The notes: a model not told the origin generated them from the letters alone. Positions 1 through 9,648 are shown, counted from the stretch's first letter. The stretch is DNA of 64,000 bases from Pseudomonas sp. CBZ-4 (GCF_000346755.1 NZ_ANNV01000175.1:62001-126000); one strand, 5' to 3'. Numbers and translations are program-made.

Positions 1-1171
1 GGTACTGGTCGAGGCTGGCGCTGTACATCGAGCGGGCGCGCTCCACCAGGTTGTGGGCCTCGTCCACCAACACCGCGGCGCGCCACTGGTTGAGTTGGGC
101 GAGGCCGAACAGCATGGCGCCGAAGTCGAAGTAATAGTTGTAGTCGGCAACCACCAGGTCGGCCCAGCGCGCCATTTCCTGGCTCAGGTAATAGGGGCAT
201 ACGTTGTGGGCCAGGGCGACGTCGCGCAGGCTGCGCTGGTCGAGCAGGCGCACCTGGGCGGCAGCGGCGCGTGCGGCGGGCAGGCGATCGTAGAAGCCCT
301 TGGCCAACGGGCACGAGTCACCGTGGCAGGCTTTGTCCAGGTGTTCGCAGGCTTTGTCGCGGGCCACCAGTTCCAGCACACGCAGGGGCAAGTCGGGGCT
401 GCTGCGGTGCAGCACGCTGGCGGCGTCGAGGGCGAGCTTGCGCCCCGGGGTCTTGGCGGTGAGGAAGAACACCTTGTCCAGTTGCTGCGGGGCCAGGGCT
501 TTGAGCAGCGGGAAGATCGTGCCAATGGTCTTGCCGATGCCGGTGGGCGCCTGGGCCATCAGGCAGCGGCCGGTGGTGACGGCCTTGTACACCGTCTCGG
601 CGAGCGCGCGTTGGCCCGTACGAAAGCCGGCGTGGGGGAAACCCAGGCTTTGCGCCGCGCGGTTGCGGGTGTCGCGATGCTGCATTTCCTGCTCGGCCCA
701 GCCGAGGAACAGCGCGCACTGTTGGTTGAAGAACACTTCCAGGTCACTGGCCGCATAACGCTGGTGCAGTAACGTTTCGCCCTCGCCGACAATGTCGAAA
801 TACACCAGCGCCACGTCAATGTCGGCCAGCCCCAGTTTCTGGCACAGCAGCCAGCCGTACACCTTGGCCTGGGCCCAGTGCAGTTGGCGATGGTTGGCGG
901 GCTGGGCGTCGAGGTCGCCGCGGTAGGTCTTCACTTCCTCCAGGCGATTGGCATCCGGGTCATAGCCGTCCGCCCTGCCCCGCACCCTGAGCTGTAGGTA
1001 GTCGCCCTCCAGGGCCACTTCGTTCTGGTAGTGCGCACTGCGCCGCGAGGCGACGGTGCGATGGCCGGCAATGCCTTCCTGGGCGCTGGGCGACGGGGTA
1101 AAGCGCAGGTCGAGGTCGCCGACCTTGGCCGTGAATTCACACAGCGCCCGCACGGCCACGCTGTAGCTCAA
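1..1171 (-). CDS. DinG/Rad3-like ATP-dependent DNA helicase (3' part beyond window)
   Basis: This is the N-terminal part of a superfamily 2 DNA helicase of the DinG/XPD type; the rest lies beyond base 1. Translation from a TTG at 1171 gives an open frame to the edge. It shows a Walker A motif (APTGIGKT), an AKTPGRK segment, a cysteine-containing stretch as in Fe-S helicases of this group, and a DEAH box (VDEAHN). The TTG overlaps the stop of the upstream nuclease gene as TTGA, so the two are translationally coupled. Pairing with a FAN1-type nuclease suggests a joint DNA repair role, probably at crosslinks or flaps; that is inference. The family is clear but the exact substrate is not. Confidence 0.85.
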   Translation of the reverse strand, partial: MSYSVAVRALCEFTAKVGDLDLRFTPSPSAQEGIAGHRTVASRRSAHYQNEVALEGDYLQLRVRGRADGYDPDANRLEEVKTYRGDLDAQPANHRQLHWAQAKVYGWLLCQKLGLADIDVALVYFDIVGEGETLLHQRYAASDLEVFFNQQCALFLGWAEQEMQHRDTRNRAAQSLGFPHAGFRTGQRALAETVYKAVTTGRCLMAQAPTGIGKTIGTIFPLLKALAPQQLDKVFFLTAKTPGRKLALDAASVLHRSSPDLPLRVLELVARDKACEHLDKACHGDSCPLAKGFYDRLPAARAAAAQVRLLDQRSLRDVALAHNVCPYYLSQEMARWADLVVADYNYYFDFGAMLFGLAQLNQWRAAVLVDEAHNLVERARSMYSASLDQY

Positions 1172-2811
1172 AGCGCAGGCTCCGCCCAGCGCACGTAGCA
1201 GACGGTGACCGGCATCTGGTGTTGCGCGCAGAACGCCAGCCAGCGCAGTTGGTTGTCTTGCAGGCGGTCACCGGGGCCCTTGACCTCGATCATGCGGTAG
1301 GTGTTTTGTGCGGGCCAGAACTGGATCAGGTCCGGCATACCGGCGCGGTTGGCGCGGATGTCCAGCAGCAGGCGGTCGAACCAATGGCGCAGGTGCGCAG
1401 CGGGCAGGCAGGCCAGCGCCTGTTCCAGCAGGTCTGCGCTGAGCAGGTTCCAGAACACGAAGGGGGACTGGATGCCCCATTTGTCCACGTAGCGTTGGCG
1501 GATCGTGGTTTTGTAGCGCTCATCGGCCAGTTGTTCGAAACAGGCGTCGAACAAGGCGGCGCGGCGCGCGTGGAAGTCTTCGCTGTGCAAGTCCACCGGC
1601 CCGCGTTGGAACGGGTGGAAAAACGAGCCCGGCAGCGGCGCGAAGATCGCGTCCCAGCACAGCAGGCCAAACAGCGAATTGATCAGGCCGTTCTCGACGT
1701 AGTGCACCGGCGCCTCTGGCGTGCTCAGGTGCAGCTGCACACAGGTTTCCACCGACTCCAGCGGTTGTGGCAACGCCAGGTCCAGGCGGCTGACCTCTTG
1801 CGGCTTGACCTTGGGCAGCGCCGGCTCCCCGAGCTTGCGCCGCAGGCGTGGCAGCACCCGCAGCAGGTGTTGGTGCTCGGCAGGACTTTCCGGCGCCTGT
1901 TGCGCCGTACTCGCCAGTTCCATGGCCTGGGCGTAGTCCTCCTGGCGCTCCAGCACACGGATCAGCCGTGCACGGGCGCCGGGATAGGCGCAAGTGCGGT
2001 AGATCTGTGCGGCCAGGGCCAACTCGGCGAGGCGCTCGCAATGCTGCCCGAGTTGGAACGCCAGCTTGGCCCGGCGCCGTTCCAGCCAGGGGTTGTCGGT
2101 GCTCAGGGTGGCGATGTGCGCCAGTACGTCCGCGACCGGCTCACCGGCCTCGAAGGCTTGCTGGCAACCATGCAGGAACAGAAAGTCCTGCACGTCATCA
2201 CGGCTGCGCAAACCCCGGGATTCAGCGCAGATCTCCACCTTTTCGTAGGTGTAGATCCCCAGGTCGGCCAGCACGAACTCGGACCAGTCCTGATACAGGT
2301 TGCCGAAGAACATCAGGCGCAGGCGATCGCACAGGTCCATCACGCTGAGGCTGTACAGCGTATCGGCCAGTTCCGGGCACCAGGTGGCAAAGCTGCGGCT
2401 GTCGGGGAATTGCGCCGCCAAGCCTTCCAGCCAATCGGCCTTGTTGCCCTTGGGGTTGTCGATCCAGGGCTTGAACGCCGCGAGGATTTCGCCTTTTTGC
2501 AGCAAGGCGAACAGCTCTGCAAAGCTCAGCAGGCATTGATCGTCGATCCATGTCAGCTGCAACAAAGGTGCGGCCGCTGCACGGGTACAACCGATTTCGA
2601 GGTAATTGAGCTTGCCCGCACGAAAATGCACACCCTTGCGCATGACCATGCGCACCAGCAAGGCCTGGGAGGCTTGGGGCAAGCTGTCAAATTGCTGAAT
2701 GAACTGCGATTCGTCGGGGTCGAGCAAGTCGGCATAGCGTTGCCCCAGCCATTGCAGGACCTGACGGAAGTTTTGCAGGTAATAAAGCGGGTCTTCGAGG
2801 GGATTGGCCAT
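1168..2811 (-). CDS. FAN1-type VRR-NUC domain nuclease
   Basis: This 547-residue protein has the size and layout of bacterial FAN1 homologues, which are structure-specific nucleases acting on 5' flaps and crosslinked DNA. The C-terminal VRR-NUC domain shows the PD-(D/E)XK catalytic set: PD at about 493-494, then EVKGPGD with Glu509 and Lys511, followed by QLRWLAF. The central part is helical and repeat-like, as in the family. The gene ends in a 4-base overlap with a DEAH helicase gene, so the two are probably one operon. The start is the ATG at 2811. A REP-free, AT-rich gap separates it from the divergent lipoprotein gene. Family assignment is confident; its role in this organism is inferred. 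Confidence 0.9.
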   Translation of the reverse strand: MANPLEDPLYYLQNFRQVLQWLGQRYADLLDPDESQFIQQFDSLPQASQALLVRMVMRKGVHFRAGKLNYLEIGCTRAAAAPLLQLTWIDDQCLLSFAELFALLQKGEILAAFKPWIDNPKGNKADWLEGLAAQFPDSRSFATWCPELADTLYSLSVMDLCDRLRLMFFGNLYQDWSEFVLADLGIYTYEKVEICAESRGLRSRDDVQDFLFLHGCQQAFEAGEPVADVLAHIATLSTDNPWLERRRAKLAFQLGQHCERLAELALAAQIYRTCAYPGARARLIRVLERQEDYAQAMELASTAQQAPESPAEHQHLLRVLPRLRRKLGEPALPKVKPQEVSRLDLALPQPLESVETCVQLHLSTPEAPVHYVENGLINSLFGLLCWDAIFAPLPGSFFHPFQRGPVDLHSEDFHARRAALFDACFEQLADERYKTTIRQRYVDKWGIQSPFVFWNLLSADLLEQALACLPAAHLRHWFDRLLLDIRANRAGMPDLIQFWPAQNTYRMIEVKGPGDRLQDNQLRWLAFCAQHQMPVTVCYVRWAEPAL

Positions 2812-2999
2812 GGCGCACGGGGGTCAAATACTGGTTATGCATACAGAGTGCCGCCGCTGGTGGCTTGTTGCAATCGGTAATAGATAAATGGCGCACGCAA
2901 CTTTTTGTATAAAAGTGATCTGATGGGTGAGCCGATGGCGTAAAATTTGTGCCCCGCAGCCCGTGGCGCGGGACTTTTCAGGGTTGATAGGTAAGGGTT

Positions 3000-3224
3000 A
3001 TGAGCATGAAGAATTTGGGTCTGCCACTGGTTGCACTCACTTTTCTGGTATTGGCCGGTTGCGCGACGCAAACGGTGGTGACATTGCAAAATGGCACGCA
3101 GTATTTGACCCAGGATTTACCGAAAACCGACACCGCCGATGGCTTCTATGAATTCACGGACATTGCTGGCAAGCGCGTGCGGGTGAAGGCGGCGGATGTG
3201 GCCACCGTTATCAAGGAAAAGTAA
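3000..3224 (+). CDS. YgdI/YgdR-like small lipoprotein
   Basis: This is a small lipoprotein of about 74 residues. The N-terminus is a classical signal ending in a lipobox (VLAGC), so the mature protein should be a lipid-anchored product starting at the cysteine. The rest is a compact beta domain (TVVTLQNG ... YEFTDIAGKRVRVKAADV) typical of the YgdI/YgdR (DUF903) family, whose function is not established. Either the ATG at 3000 or the one two codons later could start it. It is divergent from the nuclease gene and is followed by a REP palindrome. Confidence 0.85.
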   Translation: MSMKNLGLPLVALTFLVLAGCATQTVVTLQNGTQYLTQDLPKTDTADGFYEFTDIAGKRVRVKAADVATVIKEK

Positions 3225-3252
3225 TTCTCTGGCGCGGAGTGCAATTCAAAAA

Positions 3253-3339
3253 TGTGGGAGCTGGCTTGCCTGCGATGGCATCACCTCGATTGAACTGAAA
3301 AACCGAGGCGTCTGCATCGCAGGCAAGCCAGCTCCCACA
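3253..3339. repeat. REP/BIME-type palindrome
   Basis: A long imperfect palindrome begins TGTGGGAGCTGGCTTGCCTG and ends with its complement, around a CCTCG...CGAGG inner stem. A further half copy (GCTCCCACA) follows at about 3346. It lies between convergent genes (lipoprotein and lipase), where such Pseudomonas REPs usually sit and may stop transcription. Confidence 0.85.
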
Positions 3340-3374
3340 CAAGTCAGCTCCCACATTGGGATGGCATTCCAGCT

Positions 3375-4787
3375 TTAGCTGATCACCATCCCCTCCCCTG
3401 ACCAGCCGCTCACGCCGACCAGCGTCACCGAATCCGAACCGACACTGATCACCGTATCCCCACCGTACTCACGGTATTCCACACTGCCCTGCACCTCCTT
3501 GAACACCAGCTTGTCCGTCGGCTGATAGCCAATCACCCGATCCTGGCCAAACTGCCCGCTGAACAGAAACGTGTTGTGCCCGCTGCTGTCACGGATCGTG
3601 TCATTGCCCTGGCCGCCCTCGATAAAATCCGCGCCCTTGCCGCCCTGGATCAGGTCGTTGCCGTCGCTGCCGATGATGAAGGTGTTGCCCTTGTGGGGCT
3701 CGGCATTGCGGTTGAGGTCTTGTACCCAGGTTGTTGCACGGGCCGGGTCGGACAGGTTGGCGACGATCACCGTGGAGTCGCGGGTCATCTGCTCGTAGAA
3801 ACCCGACTCAAGCACACGCGTCAGGCCGTCGCCATAACCGGTCGGCAGATGGGAGATCCAGGTCGGCAGGTTGGCGATGGAAAACGGCAACACATTCCAC
3901 AGGGTCGAGGCGTAGTGGTCGTTGAAGCTGACGATGTTGTCGGTGGTGGAGGCATGAGGCGTGTCATGCACGCCGAGGGACGACAGGGTGAACGATGAGC
4001 CGTCGAGCGCGCGGAACACCGGGTCGTTCTCGTAGCCGATATTGAGCACCTTGTCGCTGCTGCTCTGGGTCGGCGAGGCGTAGGCCACGTAGTTGGCGTC
4101 CCTGTAGAAGCCCGACCACTTATTGCCGCTGAGGTCAGCCATGCTGTTGACTGCCAAGCCACCCAGGCTGTGGCCGCTGACCACCACGTCCTTGCCGCTG
4201 AGGCCGTGGGCGCCGGCATAGTCGGCCACGTGTTTGAGCAAGGTGCCGAACGCTTCGCCGCTGTAGTTCTTCGCGTAGTCCTTGGGGCCCAGCGCGGCCA
4301 TCAGGTCGCTGACCAAGTCGCCGATGGAATCGCTAATCAGGCTTTCCCGGGGCCCGGAGGTGCCGCGAAAGCCGATGCCGATTTCCAGCAGCTTGCCGGC
4401 GTCATCGTACTTGCCCAGCACCTCGACTTGCGCGCTGGTGTAGCCGGCCTTTTCGCCGAAGAACGTACCACGCGCATCAACCTTGCCGGCGTAACCCAAG
4501 GTGCTCGCACTGATGGGCGTCCAACCGGCTTTCTGCACCGCGTCCAGGGCGGCTTTTTCCGAGTCCGGATTCCACGGGATGCCGGGGATTACGCCCTGGG
4601 AGTCCGCACCGCCCAGCAGCGCGCTGACCAAGGTCGCCGGCAAGCCCCAGCCCAAACCGTTGTGCTGGTAACCCACGGCAAAGCCGTTATCCAGGTTGTG
4701 ATAGCTGTACAAGGTAATTGCCATGGCGTCGGCGAACAACGCCTTGGAGCCCTCGGTTCCGAGGTTTTTATAGTCAAAGATACCCAT
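3375..4787 (-). CDS. lipA: RTX lipase of family I.3 (type I secreted)
   Basis: This 470-residue extracellular triacylglycerol lipase matches the thermostable Pseudomonas fluorescens enzymes (TliA/LipA, about 476 residues). The catalytic triad falls exactly where the family has it: Ser207 in GHSLGG, Asp255 in YENDP and His313. Calcium-binding RTX nonapeptides follow at about 373-398 (GSDGNDLIQ, GGKGADFIE, GGQGNDTI). The C-terminus ends in the hydrophobic tail GMVIS, the type I secretion signal. The start at 4787 (MGIFDYKN) has GAGAGG before it; an upstream in-frame start lacks support. It is the last gene of the aprA-aprIDEF cluster, 40 bases after aprF, with no autotransporter genes between. 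Confidence 0.93.
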   Translation of the reverse strand: MGIFDYKNLGTEGSKALFADAMAITLYSYHNLDNGFAVGYQHNGLGWGLPATLVSALLGGADSQGVIPGIPWNPDSEKAALDAVQKAGWTPISASTLGYAGKVDARGTFFGEKAGYTSAQVEVLGKYDDAGKLLEIGIGFRGTSGPRESLISDSIGDLVSDLMAALGPKDYAKNYSGEAFGTLLKHVADYAGAHGLSGKDVVVSGHSLGGLAVNSMADLSGNKWSGFYRDANYVAYASPTQSSSDKVLNIGYENDPVFRALDGSSFTLSSLGVHDTPHASTTDNIVSFNDHYASTLWNVLPFSIANLPTWISHLPTGYGDGLTRVLESGFYEQMTRDSTVIVANLSDPARATTWVQDLNRNAEPHKGNTFIIGSDGNDLIQGGKGADFIEGGQGNDTIRDSSGHNTFLFSGQFGQDRVIGYQPTDKLVFKEVQGSVEYREYGGDTVISVGSDSVTLVGVSGWSGEGMVIS

Positions 4788-4827
4788 CGTAGTGCCTCTC
4801 TTTTGTTGGACTTGTCGAGATAGCGGA

Positions 4828-6165
4828 CTAGCGTGCCGCCGGCCCGAACGCCTCATCCACCTTGGCCAGGTCGGTGTCGCGCAGGTTGCCGGCGTAGTAG
4901 TGCAATTTGGTCCAGGCCATCAGGTAGTCGTAACGCGCCTGGGCCAGGTCGCGGCGCGTGCTGTAGAGCTGCTGCTCGGCATTGAGGGCATCGAGGTTGA
5001 CGCGCTCGCCGCCGAGGATGCTTTGTTTGGTCGACACCACCAGCGCTTCAGCCGACGTCAACGCCTTCTGATACGCGCGCAACTTGCTCACCCCCGACAG
5101 GCACGCGCTGAACTGGCGGCGCAGTTCGATCAGGGTTTCGCGGGTCTTGCCCTCCAGCTCGTACTCGGCCTGCTCCATGGCCCGGCTGGCCTGGCGGGTG
5201 GAGGCGGAAATACCGCCACCGGCATACAACGGCAGGCTGACTTCGACGCCGATGGTGTTGGTGTCGTAACGCTGGTTGTAGGTGTTGCCACTGTCGGACT
5301 CCTGCTGGCGCGAGCTGGCGTACGCGGTGACTTTCGGCAGATGCCCGGCGCGGTTGCGCTCCACTTCATACCGCGCCACTTCCAGGGCCTGGCGCTGGGA
5401 CGCCAGTGTCGGGTTGTTGCTGATCGCCAGTTCATGCCAGGTGTCGTAGTTGGCCGGGGTCAAGGTGAAGGCAGCAAAGCCCTGGTTCAGTGGCGCCAGG
5501 TCATCGATGTTGACGCTTGGCACGCCAATCAACGCGCCCAGTTCCCGTAGCGATGCATCCTGCTCATCCAGCGCCTGGATCTCTTCGGCGGTGGCTAGCT
5601 CATAACGGGATTCGGCTTCGAGAATGTCCGTGCGCGTGCCCTCGCCCTGTTGGAACAAGTGGCGGTTCTGCTGGAACTGCTGCTCGAACGCCTTCTTCTT
5701 GGCGCGGGCAATGTCGATCTGGTCCTGTGCGAACAACGCCTGGGTGTAGTAGGACAACACCCGCACCAGCAACGCCTGACTCTTGTCGCGAAAGCTTTCA
5801 TCGGCAAACAGCGCCTGGGCCACGCCCTTGCGGTAGTTGGCGTAGGCTTCGTAGTCGAACAACGGCTGTTGCAGGCTGAAGGTGGAGCCGTAGCTGTTGT
5901 AGTTGCGGTCATCGTGATAGGTGCCGCCACGGCCGTCGGGCAAGGTGGCCTGGGAGTTGTTGCGGCCCTTGTTGTAGTTGTAGGACAGCTTGGGCAGCAG
6001 GCCGGCGCGGCCGATGGTGCGGTTTTCCAGGCCGGCGTCGCGCTCCTTGATCGCGCCAAGGAACACCGGATCGTTGCGCAAGGCTTGTTCGTACACGTCG
6101 AACGGGCCCATGGCGGCGTGGGCACTGGTACAGCTCAACAGCAAGGCGATAAACACCGGTTTCAT
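4828..6165 (-). CDS. aprF: Type I secretion outer-membrane channel (TolC family)
   Basis: This 445-residue TolC-family protein is the outer-membrane duct of the protease/lipase exporter. The signal peptide is visible (MKPVFIALLLSCTSAHA) and is followed by MGPFDVYEQALRNDP, the usual start of this family. Two repeated coiled-coil outer-membrane-factor domains fill the rest. The Shine-Dalgarno GAGGAA lies within the last codons of aprE, so the genes are coupled. It should assemble with AprD in the inner membrane and AprE across the periplasm. Confidence 0.92.
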   Translation of the reverse strand: MKPVFIALLLSCTSAHAAMGPFDVYEQALRNDPVFLGAIKERDAGLENRTIGRAGLLPKLSYNYNKGRNNSQATLPDGRGGTYHDDRNYNSYGSTFSLQQPLFDYEAYANYRKGVAQALFADESFRDKSQALLVRVLSYYTQALFAQDQIDIARAKKKAFEQQFQQNRHLFQQGEGTRTDILEAESRYELATAEEIQALDEQDASLRELGALIGVPSVNIDDLAPLNQGFAAFTLTPANYDTWHELAISNNPTLASQRQALEVARYEVERNRAGHLPKVTAYASSRQQESDSGNTYNQRYDTNTIGVEVSLPLYAGGGISASTRQASRAMEQAEYELEGKTRETLIELRRQFSACLSGVSKLRAYQKALTSAEALVVSTKQSILGGERVNLDALNAEQQLYSTRRDLAQARYDYLMAWTKLHYYAGNLRDTDLAKVDEAFGPAAR

Positions 6166-6167
6166 GC

Positions 6168-7460
6168 TTATTCCTCGGTCAGCGCGGAGCCGGCGCGATC
6201 CAGCAGCGGCTTGAACAGATAATTGAGCAACGAACGCTCGCCGGTGCGCACAAACATCTCGGCGGGCATGCCGGGCTTGATCACCAGGCCGTGGAGTTTC
6301 TCCAGCGCGATGTCGCTGACCGTGGTGCGCAGCACGTAGTACGGCGCGCCGGTCTTTTCATCGAGCATCTGGTCGGCCGAGATCAGGCTGACCTGCCCCG
6401 GCACCCGTGGCGTGCGGCTCTGGTTGAAGGCGGTGAAGAGGATGTCCACCGGCAGTTGGGTGCCGACCTTGTCCACCAGATGCACGGGCAGGCGCCCTTC
6501 GACTTCCAGGCGCGTGCCCTGGGGCACGATTTCCAGCAGGGTTTCTCCGGCGCGCACCACCGCGCCCACCGTGTGCACGCTGAGGTTGACCGCAATGCCG
6601 TCGGCCGGCGCGTTGATCTGGCTGTGTTGCAGGTCGAAGCCGGCCGAAGTCAGTTGCTGTTCCAGGGTCAGGCTGCGCAGTTGTGCATCGGCCAGTTGGC
6701 TGCGCACTTCCTTCTGGTATTCCTCGCTGTGCTGCTGAAGTTTCAGACGCGATTCGAGGATGCCCTGCTCCACTCGCCCGCTTTCGCCGGTGTTCTGCGC
6801 CAGGTCCTGCTGCACCTGGGACAGTTGGCGCTGGTACTCCAGCAGGCGGTTGCGCGGGATGTAGCCGTTGTCGGCCAACGGTTGCAGGTTGCCCAGTTGA
6901 TCGCGCAGGGATTGGGCCTGGGCCGTGAGGTCGCTGCGCGCCCGGCGCATGCCGCCGAGTTGCGCGGTGGCGCCGTCGATGTTCGCGCGGATCCCGGCCT
7001 GTTCACGGGCAAAGGCTTCGCGGCGGCTGCTGAACAGTTGGCGTTGGCCTTCCAGGACCAGGGCCAGGGCCGGGTCGGCATCGCCGCTCAGCTCAGCGGG
7101 AAAGGTGATGGCGGCGCGGTTGTCACGCTCGCTCTGCCAGCGCGCCACACTGGCCCAGGCCATGCGGTACTGCGCTTGCAGCGATTGCACGTCGGCCTGG
7201 TGCTGGGTCTGGTCGAGGCGAAACAGCGGCTGGCCCTGTTTAACGGCTTCGCCTTCACGCACCAGAATCCCGCTGACCACGCCCGGGCTGAGGGTTTGCA
7301 CGGCCTTGCGCTTGCCCGACACCACCACCGTGCCTTGCACCGGAATGCCTTGGTCCAGCGGCGCCAGGCTGGCCCAGAGGAAAAATCCACCGGCACCGAG
7401 CACGGTCAGCAGCCAGCCCATGCGCACAAAAAAACGCGCGTCGTGTTCTACGTGAGTCAT
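6168..7460 (-). CDS. aprE: Type I secretion membrane fusion protein (HlyD family)
   Basis: This 430-residue adaptor links the ABC exporter to the outer-membrane channel. It has one N-terminal membrane segment (LLTVLGAGGFFLWASLAPLD), the lipoyl/barrel-sandwich start (GIPVQGTVVVSGKRKAV), a long coiled coil from about 90 to 280, and the C-terminal HlyD segment (ILFTAFNQSRTPRVPGQV). Its ATG overlaps the aprD stop as ATGA, and its end holds the aprF ribosome site. Size and order match PrtE/AprE of serralysin exporters. Confidence 0.92.
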   Translation of the reverse strand: MTHVEHDARFFVRMGWLLTVLGAGGFFLWASLAPLDQGIPVQGTVVVSGKRKAVQTLSPGVVSGILVREGEAVKQGQPLFRLDQTQHQADVQSLQAQYRMAWASVARWQSERDNRAAITFPAELSGDADPALALVLEGQRQLFSSRREAFAREQAGIRANIDGATAQLGGMRRARSDLTAQAQSLRDQLGNLQPLADNGYIPRNRLLEYQRQLSQVQQDLAQNTGESGRVEQGILESRLKLQQHSEEYQKEVRSQLADAQLRSLTLEQQLTSAGFDLQHSQINAPADGIAVNLSVHTVGAVVRAGETLLEIVPQGTRLEVEGRLPVHLVDKVGTQLPVDILFTAFNQSRTPRVPGQVSLISADQMLDEKTGAPYYVLRTTVSDIALEKLHGLVIKPGMPAEMFVRTGERSLLNYLFKPLLDRAGSALTEE

Positions 7461-9157
7461 GCTGGCATCCTCTGTTGAGGCGGTTGTTCGCGCTGCCCGG
7501 ACAAGGCCCGCAGCACTTCCTGGCTGGGGCCGAACACTTGCAACTGGCCCTCGTTGAGCACCAGCAGCTTGTCGGCCTGGGCCAACGCCGCCGAACGATG
7601 GGTGACCAGCACCACGCTGCTGCCCTGGGCTTTCATCTGCGCGATGGCGCTGGCCAGCGCGGCTTCGCCCTGGGTATCGAGGTTCGAGTTGGGCTCATCC
7701 AGCACGATCAACCGGGGCCCGCCGTACAGCGCGCGGGCCAGGGCCACCCGTTGTTTCTGCCCGCCAGACAAGCCGCCGCCGTTGTCACCCAGCAGCGTGT
7801 CGTAGCCTTGGGGCAGGCGCAGGATCAGCTCATGCACCCCGGCTTGCTGCGCGGCCTGCACCACAAGCTGCGGGTCGGCCTCGCGAAACCGCGCGATGTT
7901 GTCGGCGATGCTGCCGCTGAACAGTTCGATGTCCTGGGGCAGGTAGCCGATGTGCGGGCCGAGGTCGTCGCGGTCCCAGCGATGGATATCCGCACCGTCC
8001 AGGCGCACGGTGCCGGCCAGGGTCGGCCATACGCCCACCAGCACGCGGGCCAGGGTGGATTTACCCGAGCCCGAGGCGCCGAGCACACCGAGCACCTCAC
8101 CCGCGCCGAGGTCGAAACTGACGTGATGCAGGGTCGTCACCCGCCGCCCCGGTGGGCCTGCGCTGACCTGCTCGAAACTGACCTGGCCCTTGGGCGCCGG
8201 CAATTTCATCGGCTCGACGGCTTCGGGGCTCTCGCGCAGCAACGCGTCCAGACGCTGATAGGCCAATTTGGCCGAACTCCACTGTTTCCACACCGCAATC
8301 AATTGATCGATGGGGCTGAGCACGCGGCCCATCAGGATCGAACCGGCAATCATCATGCCGGCGGTCATCTCGCCTTTGATCACCAGCAGCGCGCCCAGGC
8401 CCAGCACCAGGGATTGCAGGCACAGCCGCAGGGATTTGCTCAGGGCGGTGATTACCGAGCCGGTGTCGCTGGCCCGGTTCTGCAAGCCGAGAAACTGCGA
8501 ATGCACGGCAAACCACCGCTGACGCAAGGCACCGAGCATGCCCATGGCCTGGATGGTCTCGGCATTGTGCAAATGGCTGGTGGCCAGTTGGGTGGATTGC
8601 TGCGAGTAACCGCTGGCTTCGCCCAAGGGTTTTTTCGTCAGGTATTCGTTGAGGCACGCCAGGCCGATCAGCAGCAGTGCGCCGGCCGTGGCCAGCACGC
8701 CGAGCCAGACGTTGAACAGGAAGATCACCAGCAGGTAGATGGGAAACCACGGCGCATCAAAAAACGCGAACAGCGCCGGCCCGGTGATGAACTGGCGGAT
8801 ATGGGTCAAATCCCCCAGCGACTGCCCGGCATGCCCCTGGCCGCGCTGCAGGTTGCGTTCGAACGCGGCCTTGTAGACGCGCAGGTTGAAACGCCGCTCC
8901 AACTGGCTGCCGATGCGGATCACGATAAAGCTGCGAATCGCCTCCAGCGTGCCAATAAACACAAAGAAACCGACGACCATCAGCGTCAACATCACCAGGG
9001 TGGTTTCATTCTGGGAGGACAGCACGCGGTCATACACTTGCAGCATGTAGATCGACGGCACCAGCATCAGCAGGTTAATCAATGCCGTGAAACAGCCAAC
9101 GCTGAGCAAGACACTCTTGTATTCGCCCAGCGCTTTGAATAAAGGCGGCGTGGCCAT
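7457..9157 (-). CDS. aprD: Type I secretion ABC exporter ATPase/permease
   Basis: This inner-membrane ABC transporter of about 566 residues energises secretion of the protease and lipase. The N-terminal half holds the membrane segments (e.g. SVGCFTALINLLMLVPSIYM). The nucleotide-binding half shows Walker A (GASGSGKST), the signature LSGGQKQR, Walker B (LIVLDEPNSNLD) and the H-loop (VVLVTHR). I prefer the ATG at 9157 (MATPPLFKALGEYKSV), with GGAAGA upstream, over a start 23 codons earlier. The gene starts 104 bases after the inhibitor gene; the gap contains a near-palindrome GTTATAGGCTTATAAC. Confidence 0.92.
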   Translation of the reverse strand: MATPPLFKALGEYKSVLLSVGCFTALINLLMLVPSIYMLQVYDRVLSSQNETTLVMLTLMVVGFFVFIGTLEAIRSFIVIRIGSQLERRFNLRVYKAAFERNLQRGQGHAGQSLGDLTHIRQFITGPALFAFFDAPWFPIYLLVIFLFNVWLGVLATAGALLLIGLACLNEYLTKKPLGEASGYSQQSTQLATSHLHNAETIQAMGMLGALRQRWFAVHSQFLGLQNRASDTGSVITALSKSLRLCLQSLVLGLGALLVIKGEMTAGMMIAGSILMGRVLSPIDQLIAVWKQWSSAKLAYQRLDALLRESPEAVEPMKLPAPKGQVSFEQVSAGPPGRRVTTLHHVSFDLGAGEVLGVLGASGSGKSTLARVLVGVWPTLAGTVRLDGADIHRWDRDDLGPHIGYLPQDIELFSGSIADNIARFREADPQLVVQAAQQAGVHELILRLPQGYDTLLGDNGGGLSGGQKQRVALARALYGGPRLIVLDEPNSNLDTQGEAALASAIAQMKAQGSSVVLVTHRSAALAQADKLLVLNEGQLQVFGPSQEVLRALSGQREQPPQQRMPA

Positions 9158-9261
9158 AGCTTGCGATCTTCCTTGAACCAAATAGCGCGCAATAGTTACC
9201 CGCACCCCGAATAACGGAGCGAGCAACTAATAAAATCAAGTTATAGGCTTATAACCGACAA

Positions 9262-9627
9262 CTAAGGCATGCGTTGCAATATCACTTCCGCACCGGAGAG
9301 TGTGCGACCTTTATATTCACCGTTTTTCTGCCGATTCAAATGGGTAATGCCCGTGCCGTCGGCATTCATCAGCCAGATGCCGTCCGGCGTCGGCAGCCAG
9401 GTCTTGGGGGTGTCGCCCAGCCACTGCTCGGCGCACACGACGTCGCCACGCACGGCGTTGGGTGCCAACAGGTCCAGGGCACACACGTGGTCCTGCTGGT
9501 GCAGTTGCCAGTGCCCGGCCAGTTGGGCGCTGCTGGGTAAAACGAGGCTACTCGCCATAACGGGGGCTCCTGCCGAGATGAACATGACCTGCACCACGCA
9601 GGCGATAAAGTGGGTAAAACGCTGCAT
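9262..9627 (-). CDS. aprI: Serralysin protease inhibitor (Inh/AprI family)
   Basis: This 121-residue periplasmic inhibitor protects the cell from its own metalloprotease by plugging the active site. A signal peptide ends near APVMA, and the mature domain starts SSLVLPSSAQLAGHW and contains HVCALDL and GDVVCAEQWL, whose cysteines form the family disulphide. The ATG at 9627 has GGAG seven bases upstream; the GTG two codons earlier is too close to it. The gene follows aprA by about 50 bases, with a hairpin between them. Confidence 0.9.
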   Translation of the reverse strand: MQRFTHFIACVVQVMFISAGAPVMASSLVLPSSAQLAGHWQLHQQDHVCALDLLAPNAVRGDVVCAEQWLGDTPKTWLPTPDGIWLMNADGTGITHLNRQKNGEYKGRTLSGAEVILQRMP

Positions 9628-9648
9628 CTTCACGCTCCATCGGGAAAC

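Noticed and set aside
1219..2880. Long plus-strand frame of 553 codons
   Set aside because: It is antisense to the FAN1-type nuclease with its intact catalytic motif; a high-GC shadow.
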